DNA of 64,000 nucleotides from contig NZ_JQNF01000010.1 in assembly GCF_000745125.1 (NCBI RefSeq), forward strand, positions 372,001 through 436,000, read 5' to 3'. Shown one piece after another: positions 8,397 to 17,370 of the stretch; positions within the stretch are counted from its first letter, which is position 1, and every line of letters begins with the position of its first letter. The translations under genes were made by a program, and so were the position numbers. This DNA comes from Carnobacterium jeotgali MS3. Its GTDB lineage: Bacteria; Bacillota; Bacilli; Lactobacillales; Carnobacteriaceae. The notes under the pieces are model-generated. The model was not told the origin of the DNA, did not search any database, and saw only the letters and a program-made list of their open reading frames with translations.

Positions 8397-8402
8397 AGTA
8401 TA
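8397..8402 (-). promoter_or_regulatory. Predicted -10 element of the second HMA gene
   Basis: TATACT on the minus strand matches five of six consensus bases. No -35 hexamer is visible; the Fnr-type box covers that region. The implied transcription start is near 8390, 25 bases upstream of the start codon. Confidence 0.6.
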
Positions 8403-8424
8403 AGCAGTCCTACTCCTTAAAAAA

Positions 8425-8438
8425 TTGACCTTCATCAA
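8425..8438. promoter_or_regulatory. Fnr/FLP-type binding site
   Basis: TTGACCTTCATCAA fits the TTGA-N6-TCAA dyad of Crp/Fnr proteins. On the minus strand it shares 10 of 14 bases, including the GGTCAA end, with the box at 7141-7154. Its centre lies 41.5 bp upstream of the start implied by the TATACT element. Confidence 0.7.
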
Positions 8439-8458
8439 TTTCCGATAAAAAGCTCAAC

Positions 8459-8496
8459 AAAAAAAGACCGAATCTAAAATGATTCGATCTTTTTTT
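8459..8496. terminator. Bidirectional terminator after the ABC exporter genes
   Basis: A 16-bp stem with one mismatch (8459-8474 with 8481-8496) has an A7 and a T7 flank around a six-base loop. It ends the leftward ABC exporter operon. Confidence 0.88.
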
Positions 8497-8518
8497 GATA
8501 GTTAATCGGTTTAAGTGT

Positions 8519-10309
8519 TTATAAGTCGCCTGTTCTTTCTTGATAGGTCTGTAACTGATACATATCGTAATAGGTGCCTTTTTGATCAATTAATTCATCA
8601 TGACTTCCTTGTTCAACAATTTCACCGTTATGCAGAACTAAGATCTTATCTGCATCTTTAATCGTAGATAAACGATGGGCAATAATCAAAGAGGTCCGAC
8701 CTTTGCGCATATTGGCTAAACCTTTTTGAATTTTTTCTTCTGTTTCTGTATCGATATTAGCCGTTGCTTCATCAAGGATTAGTATACGTGGTGAACGTAA
8801 AATGGTTCTAGCAAAACTGATTAACTGCTTTTCTCCAGCAGATAAGCTTGCTCCTCGTTCAATGACTTTTGATGCATAACCATTTTCCATTTCAGATATA
8901 AAATCATCTGCATAGACAAATTCAGCCGCTTGCTTAACCTCTTCTTCTGTATAAGAGGTATTGTACATTCGGATATTGTCGGCGATATTTCCATAAAACA
9001 AGAAACTATCTTGCAAAACTAAGCCCATTTTAGTTCTAAGCCCTTCAATAGACATATCCTTTAACGAGTGTCCATCAATAGTAATTTCTCCTTCATGGTA
9101 TTCATAAAAGCGCATCAAGACATTAATGATGGAACTTTTTCCTGATCCCGTTTGACCGACCAAAGCAACTGTTTGACCTGGTTTCACTTCAAAGCTGATG
9201 TTGCGTAAAACTTGTTTCTTACCATCATATGAAAAGTTCAAATTATTTACTTTGATGTGTCCGTTAGTAATCAACCCATTTTCCCCTGGCATAGATTGCG
9301 GTGCAAGTTCATCATTTTTCAATAATTCTTGGACCCGATACCCAGAAACAATACCATCTTGTAAGGAGCTTAAGCTATTCATCATTTGACTAATGGGTTG
9401 AAAGAATGAGCGCGAATATGCCGTAAACGCATAGACCAGACCAATATCAACTGCACTTTGATTCCAATCTTGATACCCAAAAATTAGCAATACTACTACT
9501 AGAGCAACGGATTCAATCACATTGATAGCTGGTGCTAATAATAATGCATTCATGCTATACATCGAACGTCGAGAAACGACATATTCTTGATTGATATCGC
9601 TAAATTCTTCTATCAAACGCTCTTCTTGGTGGTACTTTTGGATAATACTCATTCCGCTGATCGATTCACTTAAACTCGCATTTAGCTGACTCAATACTTT
9701 TCTCATCTGACTGTAGACAACCGTACTTTTCTTTCGATAGATTCCTGCAATCCAGATAATGAAAGGTGTAAACAGCAAAAAGACTAACGCCATTCGCCAA
9801 TTCAATGCAAACATAGCAATTGTGATTGAAATGACATTAAATAACCCATTTGCAATATTTAAAAAGACTGTCCAAAAGTCTTTTATGGTTTCTGTATCAT
9901 TTGTTACTCTAGAAACAACTGTACCCGCGGGAGTTTGGTCAAAATAACGCATTCCCAATGAAACAACTTTTTCATACAATTGATTTCGAATATTCGCAAC
10001 GGTTCTTTCAGAAGCCGTGTTAAATAGAAAATCCTTTGCATATGAAAAGATGGCCTTGAGGAGAGTCAGTACTCCATAAAAAATTACTATACGTACTGTA
10101 ATTTCCATTGTTGCTGTCCCATTTGCTAAATAAGTGTCAATGTAACGTTGAATAATGATTGGCAAATACGCAGCTATTGCTGCACTCAACGCTAAAAATA
10201 GAAATGAGAAGATGAAAAGAAATTTATGCGGTTTTGCAAAACGGATTAGACTAAACAAGATACGCCCTGATTCTTTAGTGGAAAAGGCTGTTTGTTTTTG
10301 TGCTTCCAT
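8519..10309 (-). CDS. Heterodimeric ABC multidrug exporter, subunit with the catalytic Glu
   Basis: A 596-residue half-transporter of the LmrCD/BmrCD/EfrAB type. Six membrane helices lie before about residue 320 and the nucleotide-binding domain after it: Walker A GQTGSGKS at 385-392, Walker B ILILDEA near 509-515 with the catalytic Glu. The signature motif is degenerate, LSAGEKQ (489-495) instead of LSGGQ. Its partner has the opposite pattern, so the pair forms one full and one degenerate ATP site. The ATG at 10309 overlaps the stop codon of the upstream gene by one base (TAATG), so translation is coupled. Likely exports lipophilic compounds or peptides; the substrate is unknown. Confidence 0.92.
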   Translation of the reverse strand: MEAQKQTAFSTKESGRILFSLIRFAKPHKFLFIFSFLFLALSAAIAAYLPIIIQRYIDTYLANGTATMEITVRIVIFYGVLTLLKAIFSYAKDFLFNTASERTVANIRNQLYEKVVSLGMRYFDQTPAGTVVSRVTNDTETIKDFWTVFLNIANGLFNVISITIAMFALNWRMALVFLLFTPFIIWIAGIYRKKSTVVYSQMRKVLSQLNASLSESISGMSIIQKYHQEERLIEEFSDINQEYVVSRRSMYSMNALLLAPAINVIESVALVVVLLIFGYQDWNQSAVDIGLVYAFTAYSRSFFQPISQMMNSLSSLQDGIVSGYRVQELLKNDELAPQSMPGENGLITNGHIKVNNLNFSYDGKKQVLRNISFEVKPGQTVALVGQTGSGKSSIINVLMRFYEYHEGEITIDGHSLKDMSIEGLRTKMGLVLQDSFLFYGNIADNIRMYNTSYTEEEVKQAAEFVYADDFISEMENGYASKVIERGASLSAGEKQLISFARTILRSPRILILDEATANIDTETEEKIQKGLANMRKGRTSLIIAHRLSTIKDADKILVLHNGEIVEQGSHDELIDQKGTYYDMYQLQTYQERTGDL

Positions 10310-12063
10310 TACACTCCCTCCCCATCTAATTTTTTCTCGAGTTGTTGTTTATGGTACATATCGTTATACCAGCCGTCTATTCCGATCAATTCTTGATGAG
10401 AACCGCGTTCACTGATCTTTCCTTTTTCCATTACAATGATTTCATCTGCATTCATGATTGAACTAATACGATGGGCAGAAATAATGGTTGTTTTGTGGCG
10501 TCTTTCTTGCTTCAATAAACTTAAAATAGTTTCTTCCGTTTGAGCATCTACTGCTGAGAGAGAATCATCTAAAATCAAACATTCTGGTTCTACAGCTAAA
10601 GCACGTGCAATCGCAATCCGCTGTTTTTGTCCACCAGATAAAGAGACTCCTCGTTCCCCAACTTTCGTATCATAGCCCTCAGAGAATTGTAAAATATCTT
10701 CATGGATGTTGGCTAATGTTGCATATTTTTCAACTTCTGCTTGCGATAAATTCGGATTCCCAAAACGGATATTTTCTCGAATAGTTGTTGAAAATAAAAA
10801 GTTTTCTTGTGGAACAATAGCTATTCCTTTTTTAAGTGACTCTAATGCGTACTCTTTTATATTAATCCCATCATAGGATATCGTTCCCTCATATTGATCA
10901 TAATCACGTAGCAGTAATTTGTATAACGTGCTCTTTCCAGCACCCGTTCTGCCGACTACTCCTAGCATTTCACCTTTTTTTAATTGGAAAGAAACATTAG
11001 TTAAAGTAGGATGCGGATCATCTGGATAAGCAAACGATTGAATATCAAACGCAATATCTCCATTTAAAGATTGACGGTAAGGATTATCCAATTCCACAAT
11101 TGAAGGAGTGTAATCTAATAAAGCATCTACCCTATCGTAAGCGGCATTTCCTCGTTCAAGTGTATTAATAAGACCCCCTGCAGCTAGCAATGGCCACTGC
11201 ATCATGCCAATATAACTAATGAAAGCCACTAAATCTCCAATAGAAATACGTCCAATTTGCACATAATTCCCACCAACTAACAAGGCAATTACATACGTTA
11301 ATCCCATAATTATCTCAATGCTTGGGTTTAAAGCTGCTTTTAATTTGTAGACGCGTTGGTTTGTATTTACAACCTTTTGTGTTTCTTCTTTAAAAGCAGA
11401 AAAATCTTCTTTTTCTTCTCCAAGTGTTTTGAGCACTTTCATACCCGTTACACTTTCTTGAACGTGATCGTTCATAGATGAAAAAGCTTGTAAGGCTCCA
11501 CGGTAACGGGCATGAATCATTTTCCCTAAATAAGTTGAGACAAAAATCAAGATTGGCAATGGCAAAATAGAGACGAGCGTTAGCTTCCAATCAATAAAAA
11601 AGAACATAGAAAAAAGCGTAACACCGCCTAATGATAGAGCATCCGTTAATGTTAAGACACCATCAGCTGCTACAAATCGAATAGCTGCCAAATCATTTGT
11701 AGCATGGGCCATCAAATCTCCCGTACGGTATTTATGAAAAAATTCTGAATCCATTCGAGTGAAAAATGTAAACAAACGATTACGTAAAATAGACTCAATC
11801 AATGTTGAGTTCCCAAATAAAGCCATTCTCCAGCCATATCTCAAAGCATACATAACCAATGAAAAAATAAGAATTAGTGCAACCCAAAAAGACAAAATTT
11901 GCCAATTTAGCGTTCCTGCTATGAAATGGTCAATAATAGTACCGATGATTTTTGGATTCATAACTTGTAAAATAGCACAAATAATTAAAGCTGTAACACC
12001 AAACGTATAACTTTTCCAGCGCAACTTGAAAAACCAACCATATTTTTTAAACGTATTAAACAT
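10309..12063 (-). CDS. Heterodimeric ABC multidrug exporter, subunit with degenerate catalytic site
   Basis: A 584-residue half-transporter, first gene of a two-gene operon. Walker A GRTGAGKS lies at 371-378 and a canonical LSGGQ signature at 475-479. After Walker B it has Asp instead of the catalytic Glu (LILDDSLSAVD, 496-506). This asymmetry is known for LmrC/BmrC-type subunits. ATG at 12063 follows AAAGGAAC. With the 596-residue partner it should make one heterodimer in the membrane. I see no adjacent regulator. Confidence 0.92.
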   Translation of the reverse strand: MFNTFKKYGWFFKLRWKSYTFGVTALIICAILQVMNPKIIGTIIDHFIAGTLNWQILSFWVALILIFSLVMYALRYGWRMALFGNSTLIESILRNRLFTFFTRMDSEFFHKYRTGDLMAHATNDLAAIRFVAADGVLTLTDALSLGGVTLFSMFFFIDWKLTLVSILPLPILIFVSTYLGKMIHARYRGALQAFSSMNDHVQESVTGMKVLKTLGEEKEDFSAFKEETQKVVNTNQRVYKLKAALNPSIEIIMGLTYVIALLVGGNYVQIGRISIGDLVAFISYIGMMQWPLLAAGGLINTLERGNAAYDRVDALLDYTPSIVELDNPYRQSLNGDIAFDIQSFAYPDDPHPTLTNVSFQLKKGEMLGVVGRTGAGKSTLYKLLLRDYDQYEGTISYDGINIKEYALESLKKGIAIVPQENFLFSTTIRENIRFGNPNLSQAEVEKYATLANIHEDILQFSEGYDTKVGERGVSLSGGQKQRIAIARALAVEPECLILDDSLSAVDAQTEETILSLLKQERRHKTTIISAHRISSIMNADEIIVMEKGKISERGSHQELIGIDGWYNDMYHKQQLEKKLDGEGV

Positions 12064-12124
12064 TATTTCGTTCCTTTCTTTTAATCTTCCATTTTTCTAT
12101 GCAAGATTCTAGCTTGATCCATGA

Positions 12125-12160
12125 AAAAACAAATAGAAAGGAAACTTCCTATTTGTTTTT
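12125..12160. terminator. Bidirectional terminator
   Basis: AAAAACAAATAG (12125-12136) pairs with CTATTTGTTTTT (12149-12160) around a 12-base loop. It separates the CoA-disulfide reductase gene from the ABC exporter operon. Confidence 0.85.
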
Positions 12161-12183
12161 AATAGTAGCTTTTTTTATTGATT

Positions 12184-13854
12184 TTATTTTTTCAAACCTA
12201 TCATTCTAATGTAACTTTGATAATTTTTATTCCCACCAGACAAATTATATACTTTTTTAAATCCACTATTAAGCAATATGTTTTGAGCAGCATTTCCCGT
12301 GACCCCTTTATTGCAATAGACAATGGTGGTAGGGGATTTATCCAACTCTTTACTTCTTTCTCTTAGTTCAGCGAGTGGAATATGAATAGCTCCTTTTACA
12401 TGGGCTTTTTCAAAATCTTTTTTTGAACGCGTATCAATAATTTGCAAAGCTTCATCATCCCGTTGACGATTTACTAAATCTGCCGGTGTCATCAGTGGAT
12501 TGCTTTTCAATGCATTGTCTAAAGCCATTCCAGTATAGAGAACCGGGTCTTTAGTTGTGGCAAAAGGTGGTGCATAAGCTAAATCCAAATGGAACAAATC
12601 TTCTGCTTTAGCTTTAAACGTTATGGCGGTTGCAATCACATCAATTCGTTTGTCGACTCCACCTTGACCAATGGCTTGCGCTCCCAGAATGCGGCCCGTT
12701 TTCTTATCGGCTAAGGCTTTAATGGTCAATTCTTTTCCGCCCATATACTCTGCATGATCTGGTTTGATATTGAATAAAACTTCAATCTCATAGCCAGCTT
12801 TCGCTGCGTCTTTTTCGGTCATTCCGGTATACCCAACATGCCTATCAAAAATTCTAAAAATCCCTGTTCCCAAGATACCGCGGTGTTCTAAATTCCCACC
12901 AGTAATCACATCACCTGCAATGCGACCCATTTTATTAGCCGTTGTTCCAAGCGGGCGATACATTGGAGTATTGGTCAAAAGAGAATAACTCTCTGCTACG
13001 TCTCCCACTGCATAAACATCAGGAATGTTGGTCTGCATTTGATGATTGACTGCGATAGCACCGGTTTCTCCTATATTCACACCGATTTGTTCTGCCAATG
13101 CAGTATTTGGACGAACCCCAGTCGCTAGAATAACCATATCCGTTTCGATTTCTATCCCTTTGGTCGTGGTTACTCCAGTAATGGTTTTTTCTGTTTCGAC
13201 AATCGCATGCACTGTATCGTCAAGAATCAACCGAATCTCTTTTTCGCGTAAGTAACTTTCTACTCGAAAAGCCATGTCTGGATCCATTTGCGGCATAATG
13301 TGTTTTCCTCTTTGAACTACTGTCACTTCGATTCCTAAATTTTCTAGCTGTTCCGTCATTTCTAAGCCAATAAAACCGCCTCCGATAATTAGCGCTTTTT
13401 TAGGTTGTTTACTAGCAATAAAAGTCGTGATATCTCGGTCATCTTGAATATTTCTAACTACAAAAGTATTTTGGTAGTCTTTTTGGTCAAACGGAACAGG
13501 AATAATAGGTGTTGCTCCGGTCGCAAATACCAACACATCATAAGTATCTTTTTTACTTTCCCCAGTTACTTTATTTTCAACCAGTAGCGTTTTTTCATTA
13601 GCATTCACATGAGTCACTTTATGTTCCGTATAAATATCTACATTGTATCTTTTCTTGAACCATACAGAATCACGTGGCGTCAATTCTTCAATTGTTGCGA
13701 CTTCTCCACCAATTTGATAAGGAATGCCGCAGACAGAATAAGAAATATCCTTCCCTTGATCGTAAACTGTTATCTCAGCTTCTTCTGTATTTCTTCTAGC
13801 TTTAGCTGCTACAGAAGTTCCCGAAGCAACCGATCCAATTATGACAATTTTCAT
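12184..13854 (-). CDS. cdr: CoA-disulfide reductase with C-terminal rhodanese domain
   Basis: A 556-residue FAD/NAD(P)H flavoprotein. The N-terminal half has the dinucleotide motif IGSVASG and the single redox cysteine in SYSVCGIPY (Cys42), typical of CoA-disulfide reductases that use one Cys and bound CoA. A second nucleotide-binding motif, IIGGGFIGLEMTEQL, lies near 155-170. The last ~100 residues are a rhodanese domain with active loop CNKGVTG (Cys514). Such CoADR-RHD fusions reduce CoA disulfide, persulfide or polysulfide. ATG at 13854 follows AAGGAGAG and the gene starts 1 base after the ArsR-type regulator ends, so they are one operon. Confidence 0.92.
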   Translation of the reverse strand: MKIVIIGSVASGTSVAAKARRNTEEAEITVYDQGKDISYSVCGIPYQIGGEVATIEELTPRDSVWFKKRYNVDIYTEHKVTHVNANEKTLLVENKVTGESKKDTYDVLVFATGATPIIPVPFDQKDYQNTFVVRNIQDDRDITTFIASKQPKKALIIGGGFIGLEMTEQLENLGIEVTVVQRGKHIMPQMDPDMAFRVESYLREKEIRLILDDTVHAIVETEKTITGVTTTKGIEIETDMVILATGVRPNTALAEQIGVNIGETGAIAVNHQMQTNIPDVYAVGDVAESYSLLTNTPMYRPLGTTANKMGRIAGDVITGGNLEHRGILGTGIFRIFDRHVGYTGMTEKDAAKAGYEIEVLFNIKPDHAEYMGGKELTIKALADKKTGRILGAQAIGQGGVDKRIDVIATAITFKAKAEDLFHLDLAYAPPFATTKDPVLYTGMALDNALKSNPLMTPADLVNRQRDDEALQIIDTRSKKDFEKAHVKGAIHIPLAELRERSKELDKSPTTIVYCNKGVTGNAAQNILLNSGFKKVYNLSGGNKNYQSYIRMIGLKK

Positions 13855-13855
13855 C

Positions 13856-14173
13856 TCATTTCTCTCCTTGTCCCTTTACTTCTCCGCCAATAGACGTCGC
13901 GCTGGCTGAGGCGAGTTTTAGCGTATCCGTTACCAATACAGTCATTATATCTTCATTTAATGAGTAGTAATGCCATGTTCCTATTTTTTCTACTGTTACC
14001 AACTCAGCAGTCACTAACACTTTTATATGATGAGACAAAGTAGGCTGTGTAAAATTAAATTGCTCCAGAATAGCGCAAGCACATAACTTGCCGTTAGAAA
14101 GCATATCTACTATTTTTACCCGTTTAGGATCAGATAAAGCTTTCATCACTTTTGCATAAGAATTATAGTCCAC
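13856..14173 (-). CDS. ArsR/SmtB-family repressor
   Basis: A 105-residue winged-helix regulator. The DNA-recognition helix carries FTQPTLSHHIKVL, and just before it is LCACAIL with Cys31 and Cys33, the CxC pattern (compare ELCVCDL) used by ArsR-type sensors to bind As(III) or other thiophilic ligands. The GTG at 14173 has AAGAGG 8 bases upstream. The gene leads an operon with the CoA-disulfide reductase/rhodanese. The ligand may be a metalloid, or a reactive sulfur or thiol stress signal detected through the two cysteines; the partner enzyme favours the latter, but this is inference. A dyad operator covers its promoter. Confidence 0.9.
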   Translation of the reverse strand: MDYNSYAKVMKALSDPKRVKIVDMLSNGKLCACAILEQFNFTQPTLSHHIKVLVTAELVTVEKIGTWHYYSLNEDIMTVLVTDTLKLASASATSIGGEVKGQGEK

Positions 14174-14209
14174 ATTTAGACCTCTTTTCTTCCATTTTGC
14201 TTCCTTACT

Positions 14210-14238
14210 AATATAGATGATATTCTATCTATGTGCAA
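14210..14238 (-). promoter_or_regulatory. Promoter of the ArsR-CoA-disulfide reductase operon
   Basis: On the minus strand TTGCAC (14233-14238) and TATATT (14210-14215) are separated by exactly 17 bases. The implied start near 14203 gives a 30-base leader containing the ribosome site. Confidence 0.75.
14213..14232. promoter_or_regulatory. Probable ArsR operator dyad
   Basis: ATAGATGATATTCTATCTAT contains the inverted arms ATAGAT and ATCTAT around 8 bases. It fills the whole region between the -35 and -10 elements and part of the -10, so a bound repressor would exclude RNA polymerase. The most likely ligand is the ArsR protein encoded immediately downstream. Confidence 0.65.
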
Positions 14239-14256
14239 CTTTTTCTTTGCAAAAAG

Positions 14257-14296
14257 ACCCCAAGTAATAGTGAACCCACTCACTATTACTTGGGGT
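14257..14296. terminator. Terminator after topB
   Basis: A perfect 16-bp stem, ACCCCAAGTAATAGTG with its complement, around an 8-base loop. On the minus strand it is followed by CTTTTT, so it ends the topB transcript. Confidence 0.9.
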
Positions 14297-14332
14297 TTCA
14301 TTTCAAAATCTCTTCATACTAATGTTTAGCCT

Positions 14333-16474
14333 TTATTTATCCGTTTTTTTATAGGGCTTAAACATTACCTTATGCTCCTCATTCACTATAAGAGCAGCTG
14401 AAAAAGTCTCGCCTGTTTTTTTCTTGAATCCTTTTAACAACGATGTTTCTTTTGTCTTTAATAGTTTTTTTATTGTTGCTTCAGATAATGTTTTTCCTAC
14501 ATATCTTTTTGGCAATGTGAAGGTACAGCCGTTACTGTATCCACTACAACCATAAAATTTCCCTTTATCTATTATCGACTGGCCGCATGCAGGACAAGTT
14601 CCAATTGTCTGCTTTGTTTGACTAATCGTTTGATTCATACTCGTTATACGAGTAGACCAGTCACTGCTTTCAATTACTTGAGCGCTTGAAGCCAATGTAT
14701 GGTCGATAAATTTTTGAATATTTTCCAAAAATGCTTCTTGAGTGCCTTCTTCTTTCTTTATTTTCTTTAAATAAGTTTCCCATTTGGCTGTCATTTCAGG
14801 ACTGCTTAATAAGGTGTTTTTTACTGCTTGACACAGTATCGCTCCTTTTTGGGTAACCGTCACATCGTTTTTTTGAATCTCAATATAGTGTTGTTTTTTA
14901 AGTGTCTCAAGAACATTCGCTCTGGTCGCTTCTGTTCCAATCCCTTCAGTGGCTTTTAGGATTTCTTTTTCTTCCACATTTTCCAGTTCTTTACCACAAG
15001 TCTTCATAGCAGTGATTAAGGTACCTTCTGTGTAAGATTTTGGTGGTGCTGTAAACCCTTCTGAAGTAGCTAAATCTGCTTCAATTGCTTCATTTTTTTG
15101 TACTAAAGGCAATTCTGTATTTTCTTCTTTATCTGTTTTCTTACTAGCAGCATACTCCAACTTGCGCCAGCCTTTATCCAGAATCGTTCTTCCTTTACTT
15201 ATAAAAGGGAGCTTTTTAATTTCTACCGTGATGGTGGTTTCATCATATTTATAGTCTGTTTCAAACATCGCCATTGTCCGCTTCAAAACAGTATAATAAA
15301 TTTCTTTTTGAATGGATGTCAACTTGTCTAACTCTTTTTGCGTGGGTACTTTTTTAGTCGGAATAATAGCGTAATGCTCTTGAACTTTTGAACCATCTAC
15401 ATACCGTTTTCGTTTACTTGTATTCGGCTGTTCTATGGTATAATTCAATACACTTTGATAACCGTCAATTCTTTCTATCAAGTAATGAAACTCTGAATCA
15501 GTAATATGCCGGCAGTCGCTTCGTGGGTAACTGAGCAATTTAGCTTCATAAAGCGATTGGACATGTTTCAATGTATCTGATGGGCTCACTTTATATTTTT
15601 TATTTATCAAACTTTGCAAGTCACTTAAGGAAAACAAAAACGGTGAAGGCTGTGAAATGCGTTTCGTTCCGATATCAGAAATCACTCCAGGATTGCTAGC
15701 TAGTAATTCATGTTTTTTGATTAGATCTTGTAATTCTTTTTTTGTTGGAAATTTTTTGTTATATTTGGCTTTAAATGACCCTTTTTCAGCTTTTATTGTA
15801 GCGTGCATTTCAAAAAAAGGTTCCGGGATAAAATTTTCAATCTCTTTTTGACGAGTATAAATCATATAAAGGGTTGGTGTTTGAACACGCCCCACGCTAA
15901 ATACCCCTTCATTAATGCCTTTTTTTTGCAGCGAAAGAGTGTACATGCGCGATAAATTAATACCCACTAACCAGTCGCTTATTTGTCTTGTTTGAGCTTC
16001 AATGTAAGCAGAATAAAAGTCTTTTCCATCTCTTAAATCAGAAAATCCTTTTTGTATCTCATCCGCTTCAAGTGAGTTGATCCACAGACGTTTAATTTCC
16101 TTGTTATCTGCTTTTGCTTGGCTGATGATTGACCGCGCAATATTTTCCCCTTCGCGATCGCTATCAGTAGCGATCACGATTTGGTCTGCTTCTTTCAACA
16201 GTCTTTTTATGATATTAAACTGTTTGCTTTTGCCTTGCCCAACTTTAAATTTAAACGTTTGCGGAATAATGGGCAGTTCTTTCATATTCCATTTTTTCCA
16301 TTCATCTCTATATTCTTCTGGGGAAGCCAATTCGACTAAATGTCCGAATCCCCAAGTAATGATATCATTGGATGGATTTAAAATAATATACCCATCTTTT
16401 TTTGAAAATTTTCCAAAAGATTCAGCATACGCTTGTGCCTGGGAAGGTTTCTCTGCTAAGATAACCCGCTTCAT
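14333..16474 (-). CDS. topB: DNA topoisomerase III
   Basis: A 713-residue type IA topoisomerase that relaxes and decatenates DNA. The Toprim domain starts MKRVILAEKPSQA, with acidic DSDREGENIA near 104-113. The active-site tyrosine is in LLSYPRSDC near residue 316, and the C-terminus has a four-Cys zinc-ribbon (CPACG and a second pair ending SNGC). ATG at 16474 is preferred, because GGGGAAG lies 8 bases upstream; the GTG at 16483 is too close to it. It stands alone between the ArsR operon and an unknown gene. topB occurs on both chromosomes and mobile elements of lactic acid bacteria; nothing here indicates mobility. Confidence 0.95.
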   Translation of the reverse strand: MKRVILAEKPSQAQAYAESFGKFSKKDGYIILNPSNDIITWGFGHLVELASPEEYRDEWKKWNMKELPIIPQTFKFKVGQGKSKQFNIIKRLLKEADQIVIATDSDREGENIARSIISQAKADNKEIKRLWINSLEADEIQKGFSDLRDGKDFYSAYIEAQTRQISDWLVGINLSRMYTLSLQKKGINEGVFSVGRVQTPTLYMIYTRQKEIENFIPEPFFEMHATIKAEKGSFKAKYNKKFPTKKELQDLIKKHELLASNPGVISDIGTKRISQPSPFLFSLSDLQSLINKKYKVSPSDTLKHVQSLYEAKLLSYPRSDCRHITDSEFHYLIERIDGYQSVLNYTIEQPNTSKRKRYVDGSKVQEHYAIIPTKKVPTQKELDKLTSIQKEIYYTVLKRTMAMFETDYKYDETTITVEIKKLPFISKGRTILDKGWRKLEYAASKKTDKEENTELPLVQKNEAIEADLATSEGFTAPPKSYTEGTLITAMKTCGKELENVEEKEILKATEGIGTEATRANVLETLKKQHYIEIQKNDVTVTQKGAILCQAVKNTLLSSPEMTAKWETYLKKIKKEEGTQEAFLENIQKFIDHTLASSAQVIESSDWSTRITSMNQTISQTKQTIGTCPACGQSIIDKGKFYGCSGYSNGCTFTLPKRYVGKTLSEATIKKLLKTKETSLLKGFKKKTGETFSAALIVNEEHKVMFKPYKKTDK

Positions 16475-16584
16475 ATTTATCACTTCCCCAATCTTTTCAC
16501 TTAATTCGCTCCTACAAATGATTCTTCATTTTAGTTAATTATTTCACCAGTTCAATTCACTTGGTAGATACTACTTTTTATTCG

Positions 16585-17370
16585 TTAGACTGGATAGCGA
16601 ATATATGCTTTTTGTTTATCAATACCTTTTTTAAGATCACTTTTCGCTTTTTCCTTATTCAATGCAATCATTTTTTCTTGATCATCCACTTCAATAAGCG
16701 CTAAAGAACGGCGGTTTTCTTCCACTTTAGCAACATTATCTGTGATTTGAGTAACAAATATCCGTTGATCACGTGATAAAGATTTCCATTCTTTCGTTTT
16801 CATCAGATAATTAGAATATACGCGCAATGCGTTATTTCGATCTAATAATAGCGATAATGTTTCATATTGGTAAAGATTGACCCAATTGGCTATTTCAATA
16901 TTATGGTCAATATCTTTTTGCATTAATTGCTCTCTCTGCAATAGTTCATCGTAATAGCTTTTGTAATCATTGGTCAACTGATTAAACTTCTGTTGTAAAT
17001 CCCACAGTTGTTCAAAAGCTTTATGACCTTCATTTACGGTTAAATCTGTTGAATTTACCGGTATTTTTAGGGGTTCCGTATAGTAAGTAATGTCTATTTT
17101 TAGATGTTCACCGCCAACCTTAAAAATATTTGTACTAGTATCTGAAAAAAGTGATAATGAAGATTGAGCTATTTCTGCTTCTTCTCTCGTTTCTTCCCCT
17201 ACAGTTGTTAAATAAGCTGTCGCTTTTGCGGTATTATGCACTGTAAATCCAGCCATGTAGTACGGTTTTCCATTTACTTCCCAAAAAACGGGATTTACAA
17301 ATACACCTTCATACCACTTAGCTAATTTCTTTGCTTTCTTAATCAATAATTTCTCTGTTTTTTTATCCAT
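16585..17370 (-). CDS. Uncharacterised 261-residue protein
   Basis: I do not recognise this protein. It has no signal peptide or membrane segment. The first 110 residues look like a mixed alpha/beta domain with an opening basic helix (KKTEKLLIKKAKKLAKWY). Residues about 115-260 are strongly helical and charged and could form coiled coils. The ATG at 17370 is preceded by a GGAGG-type site. It is transcribed alone, leftwards, with a spacer to topB of about 110 bases and a 293-base spacer on its upstream side. Base composition resembles the neighbours. A structural or scaffold role is conceivable, but no function is assigned. Confidence 0.75.
   Translation of the reverse strand: MDKKTEKLLIKKAKKLAKWYEGVFVNPVFWEVNGKPYYMAGFTVHNTAKATAYLTTVGEETREEAEIAQSSLSLFSDTSTNIFKVGGEHLKIDITYYTEPLKIPVNSTDLTVNEGHKAFEQLWDLQQKFNQLTNDYKSYYDELLQREQLMQKDIDHNIEIANWVNLYQYETLSLLLDRNNALRVYSNYLMKTKEWKSLSRDQRIFVTQITDNVAKVEENRRSLALIEVDDQEKMIALNKEKAKSDLKKGIDKQKAYIRYPV

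Noticed and set aside
14333-16474. topB as a sign of a mobile element
   Set aside because: No integrase, relaxase, transposase or attachment repeats are found in the window.
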